From assembly GCA_007644065.1 (NCBI GenBank), contig VJWN01000023.1, forward strand, positions 259,434 to 323,433: a stretch of DNA of 64,000 bases, in the 5' to 3' direction. Both the position numbers and the translations under genes were made by a program. How positions within the stretch are numbered: the first letter of the stretch is position 1; each line of letters opens with the position of its first letter. Source of the DNA: Margaritispora aquatica. Its lineage: Eukaryota; Ascomycota; Leotiomycetes; Helotiales; Discinellaceae. This document shows, piece by piece, positions 58,741-64,000 of this stretch. The notes under the pieces were generated by a model. The model ran no database searches and had not been told where the DNA came from. It saw only the letters and a list, made by a program, of their open reading frames with translations.

Positions 58741-59973
58741 TGGGGAAGCTCGATGCTCACTGCATATGGATGCAAGAAAATGAACAAGATCTACCTGCTG
58801 GCTGACATGATGTTGAGCGACCGTGGGGGGGCAAAGGTGTAACAATCCGTTAAGCCATTCGCGTCAACATGATTTGAGTCAGTCAGTAAGAGAGTGTATG
58901 TCTGATTAGTATTAGCAATGGTTTTGGATGCCATCACTTTTGCCTATTCGGGACTTCTACTTCAAGGTCCTACACATCAACATCTCGACCTCAAAATTCA
59001 CCTCGACCTCAGCAAGAGACGCATCTACAGTAACGTCCGTAAACTCTCATAGATTATTCGTAGGAGCAGACTACCGATTCTAAGACAAAGAAGATTACAT
59101 TGCCAGCCAGATGACCAAAGCCACCGTACCACACCGTGACTGACCCCCAACATCGCTCCAGGAACGGTCAGACGGGATTACGATACAGTATCGAGTCATG
59201 ATTGAGCTAGGTGGCTTGAGGTGGGGTTAAGGTACCGTACCTACTTACTCGATACTTTCCTGTCAGATTTTTTTCTCCGAAATCTTATTTTGGGTGGGTG
59301 TTTGAAGAGAATTGGTTGTATGAGGTGGAGATGCCTCCTCCTCTACGTGGGTGGAGGATGGTCCGGAGCTTTGGATGAAGTATATCTTCAGTCGGTTGGC
59401 ACAGGCTTTCAATGATACTTTCTCAGACCGCGCTGGATGTTCCACGGGTTGTTCTCATCTTGAACTCCAGATCACGGGCACCGCCCTATGAAGAGTCACA
59501 TGATATCCAGAGCATGTGATTCATCTCTCGCTGTATGAGATGGATAAGTAGATGCTACTTACAGTTATCTTGCTCTAGGTAGAAACTGGATTTTGAAAAC
59601 CTGTTGGTCATATAGAAGACATCTAAATATCACCACCCACTTCTGAAAGCTATGAGGATCACATGACCATCCCATCTCTGGAGGTGTGTCGTGTGAGGGG
59701 GATTGTGATCGCTGGCAAGGATTCAAAAAGAGGAGAAGACGTTGAACTTGTTTTCATGACCAGACTTCTTCAACTTTCTCTCACGATCATCAGAGAATAT
59801 AATTATTATTATTATTGAATGATTATGAAATAAAACCCAACAATCATATATAGTTCTGTCTCGGGAAACTTCTCCTCTTACCCGCCATAGCATACCCTTC
59901 ACTTATATCATTCTGATCGTCTGTCTTCCAAGAATCCAAGCAAACAGGTCACGATCAACTGAAATCCATCACC

Positions 59974-60072
59974 ATGTCCTCCTCATTCACTTCTTTCACC
60001 TCTGAGACCAACTGTCAGCTCACCGGCTTCCATCGGAGGGCAATCGGATTCCTTTTACTCAATAATCAATGA
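59974..60072 (+). CDS. Possible 32-residue small ORF in a leader-like context
   Basis: An ATG in strong context (CATCACCATGTCC) follows a TATATAG at about 59846 and a typical CT-rich fungal leader, so transcription here is plausible. The frame, beginning MSSSFTSFTSETNCQLTGF, stops after 32 residues. It could be an upstream ORF on a long arginase transcript, the first exon of an unrecognised gene, or chance. Confidence 0.25.
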   Translation: MSSSFTSFTSETNCQLTGFHRRAIGFLLLNNQ

Positions 60073-60519
60073 TTGGATTGCTCCTTATCCTTTGCCCATG
60101 TCCGCATTACAAAGAGCTCGCGACATCCTTCACTTAGGGGAACGGAGGAGGAAGCACTTGCACTTAGGGGTCTAGTGTCGAGTACCAAAGGGTCGCGTCG
60201 CGTATATTCAACTTTAACGGCGATGCCAGGAACATCACTTTCTCCCCCCCCCCAAAACTAGGAGCGGTCTGTTATCGGAGGGGCTTGCAATGGGTTGGAC
60301 TTAAATACGAAGAAGATTTCCTGCAAAAGGAGGAATCAATTCTGAGTTCTTTGACATCTTCCACAGCTGAATCTCGAGTCGTGGTCGAAAATCATCATTG
60401 CTCTGAATTTACCCCACCAAAGCCCCACCAACATTAAGACACTTACTTACTCCCTCACATCAACCCGGAGACGACAACACAATCCACCCCATATCAACAT
60501 CATCCACGCAATCGCAATC
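60073..60519. other. Upstream region of the arginase gene
   Basis: Contains a run of ten C residues near 60244 and a C/A-rich leader before the arginase ATG. No other element was recognised. Confidence 0.5.
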
Positions 60520-61564
60520 ATGACGACCACTTCAATGATTCAACCAAAGTTCCTCTCAAATGGTGAAGAGCTGGGTGTTGTCGCAGTCGGCTTCTCCGGT
60601 GGACAGGTATGTCTTTTTCTCCCTTAACGGAAGCACAACAACAATCTAACCACCAGCTTCACAGTGCAAACCAGGCGTCGATGCTGCTCCCTCAGCGCTG
60701 ATAGCCAATGGCCTCCTGACCCAACTTTCCTCCGAATTGGGCTATAAGCTTTTCCACGATGACACCGTACACTCCTATAAAGAACTTCTGCCCGCGTCCG
60801 ATCCCGAATTCCGCGGAATGAAGAACCCTCTCGCCGTCTCTGCCGTGACTGAGAAGCTCTGCGAACAAGTCTACCAACATGCCAAGCAAGGACGGTGCGT
60901 CCTCACACTCGGTGGTGACCATTCCATTGCCATCGGCACAATCGCAGGCACAGCGAAGGCAATCCGCGAGCGATTGCACAGGGAGATGGCAGTCATCTGG
61001 GTAGATGCTCATTGCGACATCAACACACCCGAGACAAGCGAGAGTGGAAATGTACACGGCATGCCTGTCGCCTTCCTCACTGGCCTGGCAAAGGAGGAAA
61101 GAAAAGACATCTTCGGCTGGCTACAACCCGACAACCTGATCAGCGTCAAGAAGCTCGTCTACATCGGTCTCCGCGACGTCGATAGAGGCGAGAAGCTCAT
61201 CCTGCGCGAACACGGCATCAAGGCGTTTAGCATGCACGACATTGATCGCCACGGCATCGGGCGCGTCATGGAGATGGCGCTGGGGCATATCGGGAATGAT
61301 ACCCCAATTCACTTGTCGTTTGATGTCGATGCTTTGGATCCCATGTGGGCTCCATCGACAGGCACACCAGTTCGAGGTGGCTTGACGCTGAGAGAGGGCG
61401 ATTTTATTGCCGAGTGTGTCCATGAGACGGGTTGTTTGGTTGCCATGGATTTGGTAGAGGTTAATCCTACGTTAGAGCCGGGCGTGGATGATATTGGGGC
61501 CATGCAGACGGTTAGATCGGGGTGCTCGTTAGTTCGATGTGCTTTGGGCGAGTCGTTGCTGTGA
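60520..61564 (+). CDS. Arginase
   Basis: Two exons (60520-60606, 60665-61564; 58-nt intron, phase 0) encode 328 residues. The manganese-binding motifs are complete: GGDHS (His115), DAHCDIN (Asp143, His145, Asp147) and SFDVDALDP (Asp249, Asp251), with ESGNVHGMPVAFLTGL shaping the arginine pocket. A cysteine sits inside the DAHxDIN motif. The N-terminal ELGVVAVGFSGGQCKPGVDA matches fungal arginases. The enzyme hydrolyses L-arginine to ornithine and urea in the cytosol. No transporter or ornithine aminotransferase gene is adjacent. Confidence 0.95.
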
Positions 61565-62009
61565 GTGGTTCGAGGACTGGACAAGCTTTGATAATTGATC
61601 TGCTTTGGTGTTGGTTATGCGTGGTATGGGTTGGGACTCATGGCATGCTGGACTGGGTTGGTCGGTCGGTTGGTTGGAATGGAAAATGTACTGGTTTGAA
61701 CGGATGGATTGGTGGGATACATTAGAGGGGGATCTCACTTTACGTGCACGACTATATTGGTTGTCTGTGGGTATCTTATGTACTCGCCCGCGTGTTGATA
61801 GATTTCAATATTACGAATACCTATGTTGAATCCAAAGTCGAGACTTATATTTGCCAGTGCAGTACAGGGTATCTCTCTGATTGTTCCTACACACGTACAA
61901 GCAAACATAAATAAGATGTTCGTTTTTATACATCTCTCACATCTTCAGCATTGAGTGATCGTGTAATATGTCGCTAATATTATGTATGTTCAGAATGGGA
62001 CCTGCGATT

Positions 62010-62080
62010 ATCAGTGAGTAGGGAGGTGAGTAAGTGAGTGAGTGGGTGAGTGAATGAGTGAATGGGTAGTGAGTGAATAC
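62010..62080. repeat. GTGA/AATG tetranucleotide repeat
   Basis: Imperfect GTGA units over about 70 bases downstream of the arginase gene. Confidence 0.85.
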
Positions 62081-62218
62081 ATATACTAACTCTCTTCTAT
62101 CTACTCACTTATTCCTAAATCATACGAATGCTATCCTTAGTGTTTTACCGCCACCATATTCCTACCTACCTACCTACCTTATCATAGCACGACATTAACT
62201 GCGATATTTTGTAAGGTA

Positions 62219-62233
62219 TATATATATATATAT
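62219..62233. repeat. TA dinucleotide repeat
   Basis: Seven TA units in non-coding sequence. Confidence 0.85.
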
Positions 62234-62531
62234 CATTGAAATAGTAAACAGTAAAACAGAAAAACACTTCACCATACAAATCATTATCAACCTACAAATC
62301 TTTAAATAAATATACCCCGTCCTTGCATTTTTGGAGGGGGGGGGGTCTCTCTATATGTTTGCAGCGAGCTGTACCCTCTTGGTTCCACCTCTCTTGTCTC
62401 CGTCTCGTCGTCTCGTTTTCACCTCCGTTATCTCTATCCCATGGTCTAGTTCACCTCGTGGGCATCAACGTGAGGCGAGGCGAAAAAGAAACGGAATGAT
62501 GTAGTGAATAATGGATAGGTAGGTAGATGGC

Positions 62532-62556
62532 TGGATTGGATTGGATTGGATTGGAT
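62532..62556. repeat. GGATT pentanucleotide repeat
   Basis: Five copies of GGATT in non-coding sequence. Confidence 0.9.
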
Positions 62557-63695
62557 CTCGCTTGGGTAGTTTAGTTAGCTGATGATATTATATGAATTCA
62601 TGTGCTTGGGTGGCTGGCTGGGTGGCTACCGGCTACGTACTTAATGAGTGGTATTGGTGTTGGTGTTGGTGTGTGGTGGAGCTAGATATTCGATTTACTA
62701 TGGGACGATTGAACTGTGACTGGTTGGTTGGAGATAGATAGGTAGGTAGGTCGTTGAGGCTCGGTGTGAATCTACGGAGAGGGGCAAATAAATGGGTTGC
62801 TCAGTAGACTGTGGCAGGAAGCAGGATACGAGGATTATGGTGGGTGTTTATCGTATCTAGATGTTTGGGTGTTTGAGAGGAGGATGGGTTATGTATATAC
62901 GAGGCCGGGGTTGAGGTTGGGGCGGGGGAGATAGATAGATAGATGTTCGTTCATTTGTTTGTTTTCGATGTTTTGCTTTGCTTTGGAATAAAGTCTGAAT
63001 TGGGTAAGGGACACAGCACAAAGCAAGTCGTACACTTCGTATTTGTTTAAAAGTAAACGAGGAATCAAAGGGATGGTATGGAGACAAAAAGAAGAGGGCT
63101 AAGTAGGCGGAGAAACACAAAAGAGAGAGAGTATTGAGATCTAACTCCAAAAATTTACTAGCTTTTGTTCTCGATGCTGATAACGGTTCTTCTAGTAATA
63201 TACCTTCTCGTTATATTGCATTGTACTCTACTTTGCGGCAGATGTTGTTGTCTTTTTCTCTTGTCCGTTTATATGGCATGGACTTATTTGAGTTTGTTTC
63301 AATATTACGACTGAAATGGAGGTCTGCGGTTGACAATACAGGTTTCAGTTGGTAGCACTACAAGGCTACAACAAATATATACACATACACAAAAGGCTAA
63401 ATAAGAAGACATGAGTCGCGAAATTGTTGAGGAATCCATCTCCATATCAAAGTCTGATGCTTAGCAGTAAGTTTTGAGCTTGCTATCATTTCCATATAAC
63501 CCAAAATAAGAAAGATTGCGCCCGCTTTGCTTGTGGATGCGGAGGAGAATTTCGCCATTTTCCCTCACGAACGTAGGACGCTGATTCGAAGAGCCTTGAT
63601 TACCTACGAAAGGAACTGAGAATGGGAGATATACGTCAATCACCCACCCACCGCTCTGTCTATCGGAATCGGAATCAGAATCAGATCACAGAATC

Positions 63696-63830
63696 TCATC
63701 CCTCCACACTCCGCTCCATCATATCGTCCCTCCACTGTCTCGCCTCAGCCCCCTCCCTCCCACGATGTCTCGCTTAATGATCTGCCAAGCTTCGCCTTGA
63801 ATGGAACCTCACGTCTGTCCACCACCCCTT
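63696..63830 (-). pseudogene. Possible relic C-terminal exon
   Basis: On the minus strand the frame reads WWTDVRFHSRRSLADH, TAA, then ARHRGREGAEARQWRDDMME and RSVEG to a stop at 63696-63698. The protein-like, strongly helical composition on both sides of the stop hints at a decayed exon of a gene whose start would lie beyond the right edge. The family is unknown and chance is not excluded. Confidence 0.25.
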
Positions 63831-64000
63831 TCAACACAAGCTGTTGTACTATCTAGATATGAATGAGGCTGTGTGTGCGTAGTGCGGAATTAGCCGTATT
63901 TGTATGTGCAGAGGGATAGTGATGCAGTTTGATTCCGTTGACGTGCAGTGAAGTGTTTTGGCCTTAAAGCTAAGTGAGAGAGATTGAGATCGAGAGTGAG

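Larger units (their letters stand above)
55374..59973. other. Gene-poor region of about 4.6 kb
   Basis: No coding segment with family resemblance was found on either strand. It contains purine-rich and TGTTCC repeats, CTCACT/CTTACT repeats near 56050-56095, and the perfect hairpin at 58710-58740. Confidence 0.5.
61565..64000. other. Repeat-rich right-edge region
   Basis: No supported intact gene in 2.4 kb. Many simple repeats occur: GTGA units, TA, GGATT, TACC/GGTA and a G10 run near 62335. A possible relic exon lies at 63696-63830. Confidence 0.5.

Noticed and set aside
62857..63150. 97-codon minus-strand frame rich in Pro and Gln
   Set aside because: It overlaps simple repeats, and its low-complexity tail comes from the GATA/GGGG-rich DNA.
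1..64000. Transposons, CRISPR arrays or prophage
   Set aside because: No transposase, reverse transcriptase, long terminal repeats, regularly spaced repeats or viral genes could be recognised; the sequence is eukaryotic nuclear DNA.

Overview
The window is nuclear DNA of a filamentous ascomycete (Pezizomycotina). Introns are short (mostly 44-60 nt) with GT..AG ends and CTAAC-like branch sites. Intergenic spaces are long, and the gene set is typical of moulds: a DHN-melanin reductase, secreted multicopper oxidase, neprosin-type peptidase, Pfa3, Rit1, Aim6 and Ybp-like proteins. A leotiomycete (Helotiales-like) fits best on overall feel, but the sequence alone does not prove it. Nothing bacterial, viral or transposon-encoded was recognised.

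Left part (1-25 kb): a cytochrome P450 relic with several stop codons; a GrpB-family protein; an AhpD/carboxymuconolactone-decarboxylase-like gene in four exons, divergent from a Ybp/glomulin-like gene; a second relic (8.8-9.9 kb); an SMP-30-like beta-propeller; a DUF7730-like gene; a tail-anchored UBE2J/Ubc6-type E2; the DHHC palmitoyltransferase Pfa3; a C2H2 zinc-finger gene with a probable GC-AG intron; a small membrane protein whose best model has a 9-nt microexon; and a third decayed multi-exon gene (23.2-25.0 kb).

Middle part (25-49 kb): rich in secreted proteins. It holds a small cysteine-rich secreted protein with a stop codon inside its signal peptide, a 14-exon multicopper oxidase, a neprosin-family glutamic peptidase, a secreted cupredoxin with a full type-1 copper ligand set, and a class 3 lipase. 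Among them lie Aim6, a CCDC137-like basic nucleolar-type protein, and a tetrahydroxynaphthalene-reductase-like SDR.

Right part (49-64 kb): housekeeping genes for an LOA1/Vps66-type acyltransferase, tRNA A64 ribosylphosphate transferase (RIT1), gluconokinase and arginase. They are separated by large gene-poor stretches with microsatellites and one strong perfect hairpin.

No obvious operon-like pathway or secondary-metabolite cluster is visible; the melanin reductase and the P450 relic have no polyketide synthase beside them. The most notable results are the four clearly or probably broken genes, hidden splice structures (GC-AG intron, microexon, 13-intron oxidase) and the concentration of secreted enzymes. 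Exon coordinates were worked out by hand from splice motifs and reading-frame continuity; no searches were run.
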